Shown here in pieces: positions 4,777 to 5,037 of a stretch of 5,037 bases of DNA. Below the pieces are notes generated by a model. It ran no database searches. It was not told the DNA's origin and saw only the letters and a list, made by a program, of their open reading frames with translations. This stretch comes from Deltaproteobacteria bacterium (GTDB lineage Bacteria > Desulfobacterota > Desulfobacteria > Desulfobacterales > SURF-15): positions 1-5,037 of the forward strand of contig JAHEHB010000399.1 in assembly GCA_024644775.1 (NCBI GenBank), written 5' to 3'. Made by a program: the position numbers and the translations under genes. The first letter of the stretch is position 1, and every line of letters begins with the position of its first letter.

Positions 4777-5037
4777 CTTTTTTGCATGTCGGACTTTATT
4801 CCTTCCAGTTTGTCGATCCCCTTTGCCGTCACCTGAAGCAGGTCACCTGTCTCTGCAAGGAGTCCCGTGCTTGAAAGTTCTCTTACGGCGCTGCGAACCC
4901 GGAAAAGCGGAAGATCACATTCTTCCGCTGTATATTCAATCGAGCCGGGTTTCATCATTTTTTGTTTCGCAGGAATCCTGCGATTACCCAGCGAATGCTC
5001 CATCCCAAAATAACCGGCCCAAGCCCCACGTAAATGA
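4773..5037 (-). CDS. Hypothetical protein, 5'-partial, with a winged-helix-like C-terminus
   Basis: Only the C-terminal 87 residues are visible. The frame stays open to the right edge, so the gene probably starts outside the window. An internal ATG at 5003 would give a 76-residue protein, but no Shine-Dalgarno precedes it, and the 11 residues upstream (HLRGAWAGYFG) read as plausible protein. The visible tail (from TAEECDLPLFRVRSAVRELSS to GIDKLEG) has the rhythm of a winged helix-turn-helix: a helix, a recognition-type helix with RVRSAVREL, then GLL and a short beta wing ending in LLQVTAKG. This is a pattern judgement; no family was recognised and the function is unknown. The stop codon overlaps the purB stop tail to tail by 4 bases, leaving no room for a separate terminator between the two genes. 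Confidence 0.6.
   Translation of the reverse strand, partial: HLRGAWAGYFGMEHSLGNRRIPAKQKMMKPGSIEYTAEECDLPLFRVRSAVRELSSTGLLAETGDLLQVTAKGIDKLEGIKSDMQKS

Overview
The window reads as ordinary bacterial chromosome of moderate GC content. The gene set (E. coli-type PurB, a thioredoxin-like [2Fe-2S] ferredoxin, a short four-helix membrane protein of the DUF4079 kind and a DapF homologue) and the look of the intergenic DNA suggest an anaerobic Desulfobacterota-like bacterium. That placement is from memory of similar proteins and could not be tested here.

Layout. Positions 1-91 are noncoding DNA downstream of the minus-strand genes. Four minus-strand genes then form a likely operon, transcribed right to left: a four-helix, histidine-bearing membrane protein (2705-3133), a small [2Fe-2S] ferredoxin (2329-2628), a cytoplasmic sulfatase-superfamily hydrolase (940-2307) and a DapF-family epimerase homologue (92-934). 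The gaps are 76, 21 and 5 bases. A divergent intergenic region of about 290 bases (3134-3423) holds a nested inverted-repeat element, a second strong hairpin and the signals for purB. purB (3424-4776, plus strand) is a complete adenylosuccinate lyase. Its stop codon overlaps by 4 bases the stop of a convergent minus-strand gene that enters from the right edge (4773-5037, 5' end not in the window).

How the genes may work together. purB is housekeeping: two fumarate-releasing steps of purine synthesis. The minus-strand operon is the unusual part. Its last two genes are almost translationally fused, and both belong to well-known enzyme families but lack the family's canonical catalytic residues. 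The DapF homologue has Ser at both positions of the Cys/Cys acid-base pair (Ser74, Ser220) while keeping nearly all the other substrate-binding signatures. The sulfatase homologue has Thr48 where the formylglycine-forming Cys should be, while its metal-binding motifs are intact. They are preceded by a ferredoxin and a membrane protein whose histidines could hold two hemes. The sequence directly shows the substitutions and the gene order. That these four make one pathway is inference.

No tRNA, rRNA, CRISPR array, transposase or phage gene was seen.
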